Assembly (NCBI GenBank): GCA_033439255.1
Contig: CM065881.1
Location: 1,550,001 to 1,614,000 of the forward strand
Length of the DNA: 64,000 nucleotides
Reading direction: 5' to 3'
Origin: Hericium rajendrae
Lineage: Eukaryota; Basidiomycota; Agaricomycetes; Russulales; Hericiaceae
Shown here: piece after piece, positions 36,559 to 48,089 of the stretch
How positions within the stretch are numbered: the stretch's first letter is position 1
Layout: each line of letters starts with the position of its first letter
Translations under genes and position numbers: made by a program
Notes under the pieces: model-generated
Databases searched by the model: none
Told to the model about the DNA's origin: nothing
What the model saw: only the letters and a program-made list of their open reading frames with translations

Positions 36559-39199
36559 TTGGCGACCTTGTCCCTTGAAGACAGGTACGATTTATTAGAT
36601 TCAATTCAATAGCTAAGCTTATAAAACTTACAGCAGATCTGACTTACGTTTGTCTTAGGACTGAATTACATTGGCCTAAGCATTTACTGTACTTCGAAGT
36701 TCGTCAGATAGGATTTGTATAATTAGGCAATTGCTACTCGGATAGGTGTATGCTGTGTACATTTAGGTTAGATCAGAAATTTGAACAAGTCATAGGAATT
36801 TTAATTGTAACTATTGTGCACATAGAAAGTAAATGTGTAATTTATAATAATGTCAGATCTGTTCAAAGTCTGTCTAATGTATGGTTGCAAGTAGACCATC
36901 TTATTGATAGATTAAATAATTTGGTTATTTCAAACATAACAAATATGAGATCAAATATATCAGCCATAGTAAAAATGAGAAAGCAGATAAATGAGAAAGC
37001 TATTTGATGCCTTAATTCAGAAATGAGCATAAAAATAGAATGTATTAATTACAAAAATTTTCAGTTGAGCCTAGAAAAAAATAATAGAGGTTAGTAAGAT
37101 AATTATCATTCTTTGATCTGTCATTACATTTGACTAAATTTTTTTGAACACTTATTTTTTTAAGTTAAAATAGATCTTATTCATCATAAGAGACATTATA
37201 TGCTGTGGCAATCAAGAGACCCCAGAGATTTTATTTCCTGATACAAGGCCTCCTTATTCAGAATCTCCAACCAATCATCTCCCTTTCACTACACTTTTTT
37301 TTCTCAAGTCAGCTGGATTGTTGTAGTGAATATCTCCTCACCTTCTATATTTTGGCTCTATTATAAAAACTCAAGGTGATAATATATTCATTCAGATTTT
37401 TGAATTTAAAAATCTTGTTATACCCAAAATTGATGAGTCTACAACTGTAATAGTACAATATTAACATGCATTATATCATTGACTTTAACTATTCTATGAT
37501 TCTTATGTACATATACCATTAGTTAGCAACATAAATATGATATATATGATCAACTCTTATAAGTTTACAAAAGACTGTATAGAGTTGAGTGTTGCCACAT
37601 TGTATGAGCAGCAGGACAAAGAATGTTGTCTAAATATAGGCATGATTTGTCATCTCAAGTGTGGCTATACTAGAGCATCACAACTCAACAAGTCGAAACA
37701 TTGAAGTTCTGTCTCAAGATAAGTCCACAGTATGTATTGATACTTATGCATATGGAATTATAGGTTCTACTACTGCTCTTGCCTCTGGGCTTTGTATCTG
37801 GACCTTGCTTTATGCATTAAATACTATCGAATTTGAATTCTCACTTTCAAACTATATTTTGTATACTGGCAGAAATTAATTATCAAATATGGCAACGACT
37901 TTCTGGTAGAATTGTCTGTTGACTAGCACAAAGGTTCAAGACAACAGAAAACTCATGCAAATGCCTATGAGCATTAATTGTGCAAATATCACCTTAAGCA
38001 TATAAAAAACACTATTTAATCTAATTTAATCATAAACAGTTTAGCTTCTACCTCTGATAACTCTACATTTTCTACCATCTTATGTATCTTTGCACTTTAT
38101 TTTATATATAATCTTGTATATTGTACTGTGCACACTTGTCATATCTTATTATACTCAGCCTGATGTATGTTATACACTATTAAATATACTTATACTATAA
38201 ATACTTGTAATTTCAGACATTGTACAGTTGAACAAAGCAAATGGCCAATCATGTGATCAATAGCAGACCTTATTTGGCTACTCAAGATCTGATGGCTGTG
38301 CTTAGCTTATGTCAACAGTAGTTGCTGTTGCACTCTCTGCTCTCTCTTCTTCTCTTCAGATAGCTTTGAAGTCAGTGTGATACTACTAGTAGTGCACACT
38401 GACTACAAGGCTTGAACATGCCCAGTTTCCATCTGTAGCAAGTTGCAGCTGAGGTGTCCAATGATGGTGTGGGACCATCACCAACTTTATGGATCTCTTC
38501 TGATAATGTGACATAGAGATCAGGCCATGGCCCTCTCAATACTACATGAATCAGAATGAGTGAAAGCTTGTTTGAATCAAATTTACAATAGCTTTAGAAT
38601 GATGCCATAAACAGCAAGTTAGTATGACAAAATGCTGACCTATTGGACTATATGTCTGTGATGATGTGGCAGACTAATTACTTATAGCTCTGCTGATACT
38701 GCATCAATTATGCTGTATGAGGGCTTATTGAACTCAGATTTACAATAGCTTTCTAACAGTACAGTATACAACATCATAGCACTATTGGTTGTTGAGATAG
38801 TAGACAATAGTGTTTTGCTAATATGGCACATAAATCAAAGAAAATCTCAGCTTCCAGTGATCCGATTTTTGTATTTTAAATTGTGTTGGGAAGACATGAT
38901 TTAACATCTTTGAACACAATTTACTGTTTGTTGATTGATAGCTTTGTTGCAGAGCTGTAAAGCAATCACTGTATACAGTGTATTGGCTCTCTAAGCAATT
39001 TATGCTTATGTAAGCAGGTGCTCAGACCTTGTTCGGCTGCATAAGTCCTGTGGGATCACATGACCGAGTCTCAGGACCCACTGCCATGGATAAATTGCAT
39101 TTTTTGCTCATTTGAGTAATACACAGTATCTACATTTGTTTGCTGTGTATCATTTTAGTGGCTGTATCTTTTTGTATGCAGTAAATTGTATTGAAGACT
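36559..39199. other. AT-rich repeat island I, left part
   Basis: About 2.6 kb of AT-rich sequence with a sharp composition change from the gene to its left. Only short open frames; the longest (36750-37007 plus, 85 codons, rich in Asn/Ile) looks like chance. A repeated phrase near 38,570 and 38,730 (attgaactcagatttacaat and a close variant) hints at old tandem duplication. I see no gene here. Confidence 0.5.
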
Positions 39200-39745
39200 G
39201 GCTTTCTGATAGATTAGGATGTATTTGAGAACAAGTGAATTAGTTGAGTACTGATTCAGTTAGCTAGTATTCAAGCATTTTAGGGGAAAAATGCAGAAAC
39301 AATCTGCATTCTGCGAGTTTTGCACCAATCCTAACACATGAGGTACCATAGGAAGTTATAAATTAGTAGATTCAGATGCACTTTAGAACAAGTAAATCGG
39401 TGGGGAATTGACCAAGATAGCTAGAGTTCAAGCATTTTAGAGGATGGAAAAAAGAAACACTTTGCATTCTGCACTTTTTTAACTGATGGAAACACATGAG
39501 GCATGACTGGAAAGCTATGAATGAGTAAATTTAGATAAACTTGAGAACAAGTAAATCGGTGGAGAATTGACTGAGTTAGCTCAAGTTCAAGTGTTGTAGG
39601 GAAAAAATGTGAGAATTCATTGCACTCTGTGAGTTCTGCATGGATCAGGATGCAAAAAATACTACCAGAAAGCAATAAATGAGTAGATCCAGATGCATTT
39701 GAGAACAGATGAGTTGGTTAAGAACTGATTAAGTTACATCAAATC
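39200..39745. repeat. 157-159 nt tandem repeat, four diverged units
   Basis: The anchor AACA in 'gagaacaagtaaatcggt'-like sequence recurs at 39230, 39387, 39546 and 39704, a period of 157-159 nt. Each unit also carries 'tcaagcattttag'-like and 'gcattctgc'-like segments in the same order. Units are clearly diverged. Confidence 0.8.
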
Positions 39746-39765
39746 AAGTGCAAACAAAAGTCCAG

Positions 39766-39836
39766 CCAGAGCTGGAGTTGAACCTGCAAACTCATCAGGT
39801 CAGTGATCTTGCAATTAGATAAGCTAACTGCCAAAT
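39766..39836 (-). repeat. tRNA-derived SINE-like head
   Basis: On the minus strand this segment has an exact pol III B box (GGTTCAACTCC, plus-strand 39774-39784) with a T-arm pairing at four of five positions, and an A-box-like TTAGCTTATCTAATTGC about 45 nt upstream. The anticodon arm does not fold properly, so it is not a working tRNA. The 157-nt repeats lie directly downstream on the same strand, as the body of a SINE would. Confidence 0.55.
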
Positions 39837-40072
39837 GGGGGTAGTGGTCATTTGAGGTGTCATTTTCGATAGGAAAACCCAGTATAGAGTAAATGATTCT
39901 AAGGAATCATAATTACACACAGCATGTGCATGTGTCATCCTCAGCATCTGCATGCATACATCTTCAGCATCTGCATGTATATGTCTTCATCTAGATGTAC
40001 CATGTCTTACATGTGCATGTGGTGTTGAGCGAGATCAGTGTACAGATTGTACTCAGACAAGCACATACATGT

Positions 40073-40137
40073 GCAAGGTCACCAGTGTATAGGCAAGGTC
40101 ACCAGTGTATAGGCAAGGTCACCAGTGTATAGGCAAG
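40073..40137. repeat. 20-nt tandem repeat, three perfect copies
   Basis: Unit gcaaggtcaccagtgtatag at 40073, 40093 and 40113, followed by five more matching bases. A recent microduplication. Confidence 0.95.
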
Positions 40138-40316
40138 AGGGTATGATATGAGGAGGGCTGATTGGGATACACAGATGGTATGAGGCTGGGAGCATGTTGA
40201 GGCATACTTACTAAGTCACATGGATGTCTGAATGCACCTGCATCTGGCATCTTATCACCTTTGAGAATGGAACTCAATGATTCACCTGAAGTGGCATTGT
40301 TGAAGTGCAGTGCACA

Positions 40317-40511
40317 TATCAGGAAACTTCTCACATTCCTGGCTTTACTGTTGTAGGTCTGATGTTACTGTTTTGGACCTGATATTACTGTTTTCAGACA
40401 TCTGGATCTGACTTGTGTCTGAGAACAGTCTGAAAACAGTAACATCAGGCCTCAAACAGTGACATCAGACCTACAACAGTAAAGCCAGAAAAGTGAAGAG
40501 TTTCCTGATGC
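40317..40511. mobile_element. Long-hairpin MITE, copy A
   Basis: Near-perfect inverted repeat of about 80 nt per arm with a short centre around CATCTGGATCTGAC. The outer ends read tcaggaaac...gtttcctga. Each arm is built of 20-nt direct repeats of the form TTACTGTTNTNGGNCTGATR. The same sequence recurs at 58983-59177 and, as one arm only, at 56911-57012. Target-site duplication not clear. Confidence 0.8.
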
Positions 40512-40631
40512 AGCATTCTACTGCATTGCCAATCAGCAGACAAATCATCGAGTTGACAGGATGTGCAAGAGTCAGCAGCCATGTCATTGCTTATGGGTTG
40601 ACATCTGAGAAAAACACCAGAGGTATATTGC

Positions 40632-40856
40632 ACTATGTAGTCTACATAGTTCTAATAGGGCCATAGCAGTCCCCTTTTCTTCATAGCCATCTCATAGTAG
40701 CAAGATAATCTACATAGGGCTACATAGCTACCATAGGACAAGGTAGTAGCTATGGTAGTTATCATAGCTATCATAGCACAGAGTGTAAGCTATCATAGCT
40801 ACTATAGCTACCATAGTATAAGATAGCTATGTAAGCTATGTTAGCTATATGATATA
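40632..40856. repeat. CATAG/CTATGATAG-rich block A
   Basis: Dense degenerate repeats of CATAG, GCTATGATAG and their complements, about 220 bp. Similar blocks occur at 46891-47093 and 59992-60210, two of the three beside a hairpin MITE. Confidence 0.7.
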
Positions 40857-41038
40857 TCTTTACTGTCATATTATATCCAGTTATTTAGGCTTCTCTCTAT
40901 TAGAACTCAAAACATCGAAAATTTGAAAGCATTATATTAAAAACAATATTTCATTGCAATACATTAATACAAATTACAAGTGACTACAAAGCTCCAATAT
41001 ACTACAACAGATAGCAACTTATAATCAACTCAAGCTAG

Positions 41039-41110
41039 GTAAGATAAAATACAAGATAAGATAAGATAAAAGATAAGATAAAAGAACATAAGCTAAGATA
41101 AGATAAGACT
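41039..41110. repeat. GATAA simple repeat
   Basis: Imperfect tandem AAGATAAGATAA array inside AT-rich DNA, upstream of the copy-A divergent promoter. Confidence 0.85.
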
Positions 41111-41277
41111 TATCTCAAAGATCAGAAAAAGTGAAAATATGATCTAAACATAGGTTAATAACTTAGATCAAGATAAAACATATATATAAAACATAAAACA
41201 TACTCAAGAAAATAAAAAGCAAAAATATGAAGTCTACAAAGAACATTAAGATTAGTGGACAAGAAAACAATATAGCA

Positions 41278-41386
41278 ACTTACCGAACATGAGAAGGTCC
41301 AAGTAAAGAGGAGAGAGGAACGAAAGACAGAAGATGGTGGTAGTAGGGAAGAGAGAGAGAAAGCGAGTCGCACATGCCTTATATAG
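41278..41386 (-). promoter_or_regulatory. Minus-strand TATA promoter and first exon, module copy A
   Basis: On the minus strand CTATATAAGG (41386-41377) is followed by a pyrimidine-rich leader and then ATGTTCG joined directly to a GTAAGT donor (41283-41278). The same order and spacing (TATA to ATG 96 nt here, 98 nt there) recur at 60605-60716. A conserved protein downstream could not be found, so this is a promoter plus a tiny first exon of unknown transcript. Confidence 0.6.
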
Positions 41387-41787
41387 ACGTGGCGATCAGA
41401 GCATCAAATGTAGCTTGCTGAGACCGGGCCGGGCATTGCACCAGAGGCTGGCCATTAGATTCCATTAAATGGATTGCAATGCCTCCGAGCATATCGCACA
41501 GTAGGTATATGGGTAGCTCATTCATTGTACTAGTATCTACTTTTTATATCTCTTGCCTTTTTAAAAAAATTAAACCAAATTTATTTGATTTGTTGGAGTG
41601 CAAACCGCCAGGCGCATGAGTCGAGTGCTGTGGCTTCAACACTCGACGCAACTTCCTCTCTTCAGCTCTCTCCTTGTCCCCTCGTCTCCTTGTCCCCTCA
41701 TCTAGCCCTGTTTCTCTCCCTCCAATGCATGGTGCGGGACGTCGTTCGGAATTCAGGAGGGCAAACAAGTGTTATGAGGGCTGAAAG

Positions 41788-41833
41788 GTAAGTAAAAATT
41801 TACTTGTTTCATCGTCTTTTCGTACTAATAAAG
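41788..41833 (+). other. Plus-strand intron of module copy A
   Basis: 46 nt from GTAAGTAAAA to TAATAAAG with a TACTAAT branch point 6 nt before the acceptor, typical of fungal introns. The matching 47-nt intron at 61125-61171 has the same donor and branch point. It is directly followed by a hairpin (41833-41865, GCGAGTATCG.../...CGATACTTGC, 14 of 16 pairs). Confidence 0.6.
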
Positions 41834-42328
41834 CGAGTATCGCTTGTTGAACGAGCGATACTTGCATTTGCTTTCTCACAACCCCACGCACCACACCCCT
41901 ATTGCCTTCGACACCCCGTGCTAATATCCACGAGCCCGCTGTGGCCCCCATCTCCTGACAACGCTGTCTGCATCTGCGTTATCGTGTCCCATTGCCACGG
42001 CAATGAGGCATGACTACGTTGCTCGCCTGGCCTCCTGCCGCCCTTGCATCCACTCAAACACCTCTGAACGCCCTCAACAGGTCCTTGCAAACCCACCACC
42101 TCACCAGCTCCATGCCTGAGCACCTCCGTGCCATCGACAACACATTTGCGGCCACGATGCATGGCTGTGCATGCACACGGCCATGCACGCCCACCCGCGG
42201 CCTTGCCAGCATGCAAGGACACAGGGCCATGCATGGTGCGAAGGCCTGTGCGAGGCTCTGAGTCCCCAGCCTGCGTGCGCATGCCCGTGGCGACACCAGT
42301 CCCAGCTATGAAATTATATTATGTACCA

Positions 42329-42403
42329 GCAACTTGCCTGAAGTGTATTACAAAAACCCTGGCAGTTGCTGCCCAGAGCCTTGCCATGTACATTATAATT
42401 CAC
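42329..42403 (+). repeat. Inverted repeat arm 1 (75-nt core)
   Basis: Matches the reverse complement of 45939-46013 at 66 of 75 positions without gaps; all nine differences are transitions, most of them C-to-T or G-to-A at CpG of the other arm. The similarity continues weakly outward on the left (cgtggcgacaccagtccc against cacgaggtgtcccagtc). Confidence 0.9.
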
Positions 42404-42445
42404 TCGTATTATAATCTATGTCGGGGCCGCTTACCGGGCCGTACA

Positions 42446-42553
42446 CTACGCACTGCTGCACGCTTAGTGTGGCTACGCACTGTCGCACGCTTAGCGCGGC
42501 TACGCACTGCCGCACGCTTAGCGCAGCTATGCACTGCCGCACGCTTAGCACAG
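42446..42553. repeat. 27-nt tandem array, four units
   Basis: Units begin at 42446, 42473, 42500 and 42527, pattern ctacgcactgccgcacgctt plus seven more bases. The period is a multiple of three. Confidence 0.95.
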
Positions 42554-43749
42554 CTACTCGCTCGGCACCATGCTCACTCTGCCTCGGCACTGTCCACTGC
42601 CCTGTGTGCTTCCCGCCTTGGCTACATGCCCACTGCCTCCCGCCCCGCCCGACCTCGGCTACGCGAGCGCTTGGCTACACGCTCGCTTGCACGTCTCGCC
42701 CTCAGCTACATGCCTGGGCCTGCTCCCCACCGCTGCTCGCTCGCATGTCCCACCCTTGGCTACGTGCCTGGGCCTGCTCCCCGCCGCCGCTTGCTCTCCG
42801 CCGTGCATGCTTGGCCTCCCGCCTCGGCTACACACCTGTGCGCCTCCTGCCATCAGCCCCTCAGCTATGCGACTGCGTGCACCTCCTGCCGCCACCATTC
42901 GTCCCACAGTGCCTCTGGCACCATTGCCGTGGCGCACACCATCAGCGCTGCTGGTGCTGCTGCCGTCGTCGCTGCTACGTCACTAGCATGCACAGATGTG
43001 GGCAGTAGTCTCGCGCACTGCTACTGGGGCCCATGAGTGGTTGCTGTGCATGGCGCGTGGCTGCTGTGCATGGCGCGCTATTGCTATGGCATCGAGTGCG
43101 GGTGGCGACAGCGTGTGCTGCTGCAGCGTGTCACTGTTGGGGTGAAACACATCGTGTGCGGGCCCCGGCGTGCGTTGACCGATACTCAGGGGTGCAGGGG
43201 GCTGCGTGGCAGCAATACGAGGGGCATGGGGGAGGTGGACACATACAGCAGGTATGCTGGTGGTCGGCACACGCGTCTTGGTGTCTTGGTGCTGGGTGCT
43301 GGGTGGGGCACGCGCGCGTGCACAGGTGTCAGGCACGCATTGCACACGTGTCAGGTGTGTGGATTTGGGTCTTATGCGGGTGCTTGCACGTTCGAAGCAT
43401 GTTGAGCGCGCTTGTGTGTGTGAATCCGGCACTCGTAGAAGGGGGCAGAGAGCTGCTGGAAGCCGTGGGCGTGTGGTCGAGGGCCCGGGATGGCGCCGGA
43501 TGTGCGTGATGGCTAGGAAAAGGGGAGCAAGCAGATAGGGAGGCGAGACACATGATGGGTGCAGAGCTACGCATCAGCGTGAAGAGGAGGAGAGGGCACA
43601 GGACAGGGAGGGTGTGCAGGTGCAGAGAGAGAGGGACGAGCCACGTACCAGCTGTGACGCAGCTCGGCAATCGCCAAACGTCAGTGGCTGAAGGCTGAGA
43701 TGACCGACGTTCGAGGACAGGTGTGCGCACGCACGAGTTTGGGGCCATT

Positions 43750-44600
43750 CTGGCCAGGTATTGAGGTACAAATGCATAGCTACTGTAGTCAATAACGTAT
43801 ATATGAAATTTCGCACAAATATGAAGGCATTTCGAGCTAGAACGACAGAATTATACTAACCCTACTGTAACCCTAGATAGTATGTCTTGAGATGCAGGCT
43901 TTATCACTGAGAACAATACTTATCTCACTGATCGAAATGTTTATATACTTAGTATACAATGTATATACAAAGACTCAAATTTTTTTGACTCCATTTCAGA
44001 GCTTGAGATCCGAAATACGTCTAAAAACATAGTCCATGGAGCGAAAAATCATCTATTTGACTAGATCCTAGAGATACAGCCACTCACAAAATATAATAAA
44101 GTCATAATATGCTCCACAGATATGCTACAATGTATTTATATAACCCGATACAATGTGCGAGGGAGATATGCTGCACAATTGCAGCTCGAATCTTGTGCCC
44201 GGCATGCCCGAGACCTCGATTCGAACTCGACGCGTTGACAAGCGCTGTCCATTTTAGACATGCTTATCGCTGCTTCACACACAGAATGCTTTCATTCCAT
44301 TCGACTCGTACCAAATTTCGTATTTACATCCTTGCATTGTATCTCCATCTACTATATTATTTGTAGAATTGAATCCAATTTATTGGGTTTGAAAGTTCTC
44401 TTCGAAGTTTGGCCAGCCTCGTTCGGTGCCCTGTTTGGCAATTGCCGATTGGCACCACAATGCTTGTGGCTGGCACTGAGGTGGCCTGTTCTCCTCCTCC
44501 TCTCATCAAGCAGGGACGACGTAGGGCTCAATAGCCCACAAATTTGTAAGTATTTCATTTTCAGTCTGTTATGTACTCGTGTCACTAGCTCCCTCGCGCG
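43750..44600. other. AT-rich centre of the inverted structure, with a third intron-like signal
   Basis: AT-rich spacer between two GC-rich arms. At 44369-44400 it carries an AATTGAATCCAATTTATT motif like the one about 220 nt upstream of the introns in copies A and B, and at 44546 a GTAAGTATTTC donor. It lacks the minus-strand TATA/ATGTTCG part, so it may be a partial third copy of the module. Confidence 0.45.
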
Positions 44601-45800
44601 CTGACGTGGCACGACAGGCCGCACCATGACACCCCTCCACCTCGCCTCCACCTCGCCTCCACCTTGCCTCCCCATGCTCGCAAATGTGTGCCCGACGTCC
44701 CCACCACACTCGTGCGTAATGACATGCGCTGCGCACTCGCACCCACCCTTTCCCGCACGCATACCGCCGTTGCATGCCAGGAGCATCCGTGCCGTGTCCG
44801 CGTGCTCCAGCGTCACATGCACATACTCCAGCACGACACCGGCATGCCAGCACCCCGCACGCATGCAACAGCACCATGCCGCCATGCCAGCACCCCCCAG
44901 GCTGCACCCAGGCTGCCGCCTGCACGTAACAGCCCTAGATCTGCGTGCCCAGCACCCCGCGTGCACGCAACAGCACCACGTCACTGCACCAGCACCCCGC
45001 GTGCACGCAACAGCACCAAGCTGCCATGCCAGCACCCCCCAGCCCACATCCAGCTCGCCGCCTGCACGTAACAGCCCCGGATCTGCGCGCCCAGCACCAC
45101 ACCGGCATGCCAGAACCCCATGTCCTGCGCGCTCCAGCGCCGTGGCCCGCGCATCCCAGCACCATCCCCATGAGGCCATGTGCCATGCCCCGCACCACCA
45201 ACGTGCCATGCCCCACGCTTCCGTGCCCGTGTGTCCCAATCCTGCGCACTTCAACGGCGAGCTTCCATGCCCCAGCACTGTCCCCATTCCAGCACCGTGC
45301 CCCGCGCCGCTGTGCCCACGCGTCTCAACCCTATGCCCCACCCGCAGCAGCAACAGGCCCACGCGTAGCCGCACGCTGTGCCCATGTGGGGCCAGCGGGG
45401 CACGGCACGGGCGGATGCGCGGCCAGGCAGTGGATGGTGCATGCAGGGTGGAGCGCGTGCCAGCGGCAAGTGAGCAGGCAGCACCCATGCCGATACCCCG
45501 ATCGCCCAGCGGCATGCATGCTTTGCAGCGAGTAGTGTGTGCCTCATGCGTGCATAGCCACGGTGCGAGAGCGGGAATGGCATGCCTGGGCGCAGTGGGT
45601 GGTGGGAACTGGGCAGGACGATAGGCGCCGGCAAGCGCACGGAAAAGCACCAGCGAGCGTGAGGGGAGCACTGGCGAGCGCGAGGGAAGCACCGGCGAGC
45701 GCGAGGGGAGCACCGGTGAGTGCGAGGGAAGCGCCAGTGAGCAGAAGGGAAGCGCCGGTGAGCAGGAGCACCAGCATACCCATAGCCGAGCGGTGAGCGC
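44600..45800. repeat. GC-rich minisatellite stretch, right arm
   Basis: GC-rich with recurrent phrases such as acgcaacagcacca and ccagcaccccgc between 44,830 and 45,080. Frames are open on both strands (453 codons minus at 44352-45713 is the longest), again low complexity, so no gene is called. It contains the 21-nt array at 45646-45770. Confidence 0.55.
45646..45770. repeat. 21-nt tandem array, six units
   Basis: Units start at 45646, 45667, 45688, 45709, 45730 and 45751, consensus agcaccggcgagcgcgaggg plus one base. Confidence 0.95.
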
Positions 45801-45821
45801 ATCCTGAACAGTAGTGTCAGC

Positions 45822-45846
45822 AGCCGAGATCCTTACGATCTCGGCT
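45822..45846. other. Perfect 10-bp hairpin
   Basis: AGCCGAGATC, loop CTTAC, GATCTCGGCT. It stands at the junction between the GC-rich right arm and an AT-rich segment, as the hairpins of the module copies stand at AT/GC junctions. Confidence 0.8.
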
Positions 45847-45938
45847 GGTATGTTTTTTTATGCAATGCTATATGTTTTTCGTGGCCCCTGGGCTATCCCA
45901 GGTGCCGCTGTGCTGCATTATAATGTGGCTTAAGCGGT

Positions 45939-46013
45939 GTGAATTGTAATGTGCGTGGCAAGGCCCCGGGCAGCAACTGCCGGGGTTTTTGTAATACGCT
46001 TTGGGCAAGTTGC
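45939..46013 (-). repeat. Inverted repeat arm 2 (75-nt core)
   Basis: Partner of 42329-42403; keeps CpG at most positions where arm 1 has TpG or CpA. Confidence 0.9.
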
Positions 46014-46039
46014 CTTATATAATGTATTTCAGTGACTGG

Positions 46040-46760
46040 GACACCTCGTGGCAACCTGTGCATGCATTCTCGCATGCGAGTCCGGGGCTCCACGAGTGCG
46101 CACACAACCGCGCACGGCACACATGCCTGCAGGAGGCCCCGGCTATGTGACTACACCCTTGCATGCTCAGACGATGTGGGTGCATCTGCACCAGCTCCCA
46201 CATGCGAGCACGAGCACAGCCATGTCAGGCCCCCACCACCATAGTCATGACAGCCCCCCGCCACCATGCATGACCCGCGCACCTCGTGCACCAATGTCTT
46301 GCTCCGCACGTGGCCCCCTGTATGACTGCCTCACCCGCGCACGTACACGGCCTCATACGACCATGTCAGCTCGTGCACGGCCCTTCGCATGACCTTCTGT
46401 GGTTGCCTGCACAGAGTGAGCAGCTCACTCCACGCACGGCCATGACAAGCTCGCGCACGGCCATGGCAAGCTCGCGCACAGCCATGGCAAGCTCGTGTGC
46501 ACCCGCATAAAGCTCGTATGACCATGCCAGCTCACATGCGGCCATGCGCGACTGCGCCAGCTCACGCATGGTCCCATGTACGGCCACAACGTGCCGCACA
46601 TGGCCGCGCAAGCTCGCACGTGACCATGCTCGATCTGCGTCCCCTGCCCCGCCTGCTACTCATGTACGCGATCACCCGCCCGCCCACAGCATCCCAGATG
46701 ATGCGTGCATGATCGTGTGGCATCACCAGTGCATGCATGCATGCACATAGATGGTGACGA
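46040..46760. repeat. GC-rich minisatellite stretch, outer right
   Basis: Similar to the sequence left of arm 1, rich in CATGC words. Holds a 21-nt array (46447, 46468, 46489; unit aagctcgcgcacggccatgg plus one base). No gene called. Confidence 0.6.
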
Positions 46761-46890
46761 GCAATGTATGTGAGGGCATGAGGTCCACTCAGCACCTTTT
46801 CTCACTAGTCTCTTAGTTCTAGTGGTCCCTTTGTCATAGTTACCTTTGAATACAATATGATTTTGATTCAATGTCTTATGTGCCTATCTG

Positions 46891-47093
46891 GGTTATGATA
46901 GTGGCTGGAGTAGCCATAGTACCTATAGTCTGGCTAAGGAAGTATGATAGTCCTATGTATGTGACACCCCTAGTTATAGAGGCTATGTCACCCTATGTAT
47001 TTAACACTTCAAGCTATGGAGGCTATCATAGGCCCCATAGCTCCATATAGCTGAATAGCTCAACTTGATAGCCCCTATAGCTCACTGATAGCA
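46891..47093. repeat. CATAG-rich block C
   Basis: Same word usage as blocks at 40632-40856 and 59992-60210, with repeated 'gaggctatg' and 'ccctatgta' phrases. Confidence 0.6.
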
Positions 47094-47689
47094 CTCATAA
47101 CAGGACTTGCTGCTATATAAAAATCCTTTTTCTCAGATGGAGCATGCATGTACAGTGGATCGTGCATAGGTTGGTAATGACATGTGCAGGGATCAGTGAT
47201 GTGCATGGGTTGACAGAAAGCTTGCAGTTCTGCATGCATGTGCAGGTTGACATCAAAAACCTTGACAATTTTCTGATGAGTCTGACAGTTTTCAACCCTA
47301 TCTGCAGCTAAGATAGGCGACAGCCAAAAACAACCCCTGTTATGTAAGCGAGTCAGACCCTGGATGGCGATGACAACTCCTCCATGCTCACTCACCCAAT
47401 CATCAATCTACCTTCTGGGATGCATACATAGGATGCGTGGGCACAGATGCCTGAAAGAATTTTGGGTAAAAATGAAGAACTGGGGGTGGTATAAGGTCTA
47501 CAATCCACACCAACTGAACTTTTTCCTATAATGCTTTTCTGTGCTTTCCGATGCTCCTGGTATGTTTTTCAAAATTTGAGTCAACACGATTTGGCGGGTC
47601 ACATGACTTATGTAATCCATCACATGACATTATCATAACCAATTTGGGTTAGATCAGTAGATAAGATAAACTGAATGCTCGCACGCAAC

Positions 47690-48080
47690 AATGCACCGCA
47701 GCGCGGCCATGCATAGCGCGTCTGCACCATCGCACACAAAGTCGCTGAGCACTATATCAATGACCTCCGTGACACCGCAGCCTGTGAGATCCTTCGCGCC
47801 CACCCGCGCTCAGCATCGCCCAGATCTCGGGGTCCGTGCGGGTGCGGCCTGGTTTGCAGAGATGATGGTGCTCCAATCGAAACTTAGCATGGACATTGCA
47901 CACATGCTCAGGATGATGGCTTTGTGGCCCTTGCCCGGCTCGACGTGCAGGTGGCCGCAGCACTCCAGCCAGGTGTATGCACCGGACGTAGTGCACGCGA
48001 AATGCTCCCGCTCAGACCGGGGTACGAGCCTCCCCCTGAAATGGGTTGGGAGGCTGTTGCTGAAATTTTTTGCAAGCCTG
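47690..48080 (-). pseudogene. Frameshifted coding relic of unknown family
   Basis: GC-rich islet in AT-rich DNA. On the minus strand one frame reads HFACTTSGAYTWLECCGHLH and another RTRTDPEIWAMLSAG; after a one-base shift near 47,810 the sense continues AKDLTGCGVTEVIDIVLSDF and GADALCMAALRC to a stop. The switch keeps a protein-like composition, so this looks like a decayed exon of a mobile element or lost gene. I do not recognise the family. Confidence 0.45.
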
Positions 48081-48089
48081 TGAGTCCTA

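Larger units (their letters stand above)
41870..43700. repeat. GC-rich minisatellite-bearing stretch
   Basis: Very GC-rich sequence dominated by CATGC/GCATG and CCACGC words, with frames open on several strands at once (for example 302 codons plus at 42128-43036). Because frames are open on both strands and the products are low-complexity Pro/Ala/Cys/His-rich, I do not call a gene. It contains the 27-nt array at 42446-42553. Confidence 0.55.

Noticed and set aside
36750-37007. 85-codon AT-rich open frame
   Set aside because: Composition follows AT-rich DNA, no neighbours or splice pattern; likely chance.
40073-40137. Three 20-nt repeats as a CRISPR-like array
   Set aside because: Units are directly adjacent without spacers and the context is fungal; a plain tandem duplication.
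42128-43036. Open frame of 302 codons on the plus strand
   Set aside because: Product is Ala/His/Pro/Cys/Arg-rich low complexity and includes the 27-nt array and the AT-rich inverted-repeat arm; another frame is open for 196 codons in the same place.
44180-44275. tRNA-like minus-strand segment with GAGTTCGAATC
   Set aside because: B-box-like, but the T stem does not pair, the anticodon arm has a wrong loop and no A box was found. Not called as tRNA or SINE.
44352-45713. Open frame of 453 codons on the minus strand
   Set aside because: Frames are open on both strands across the same low-complexity GC-rich repeats, and its end lies in the AT-rich segment with an intron-like signal of the opposite strand. 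Treated as repeat-driven.
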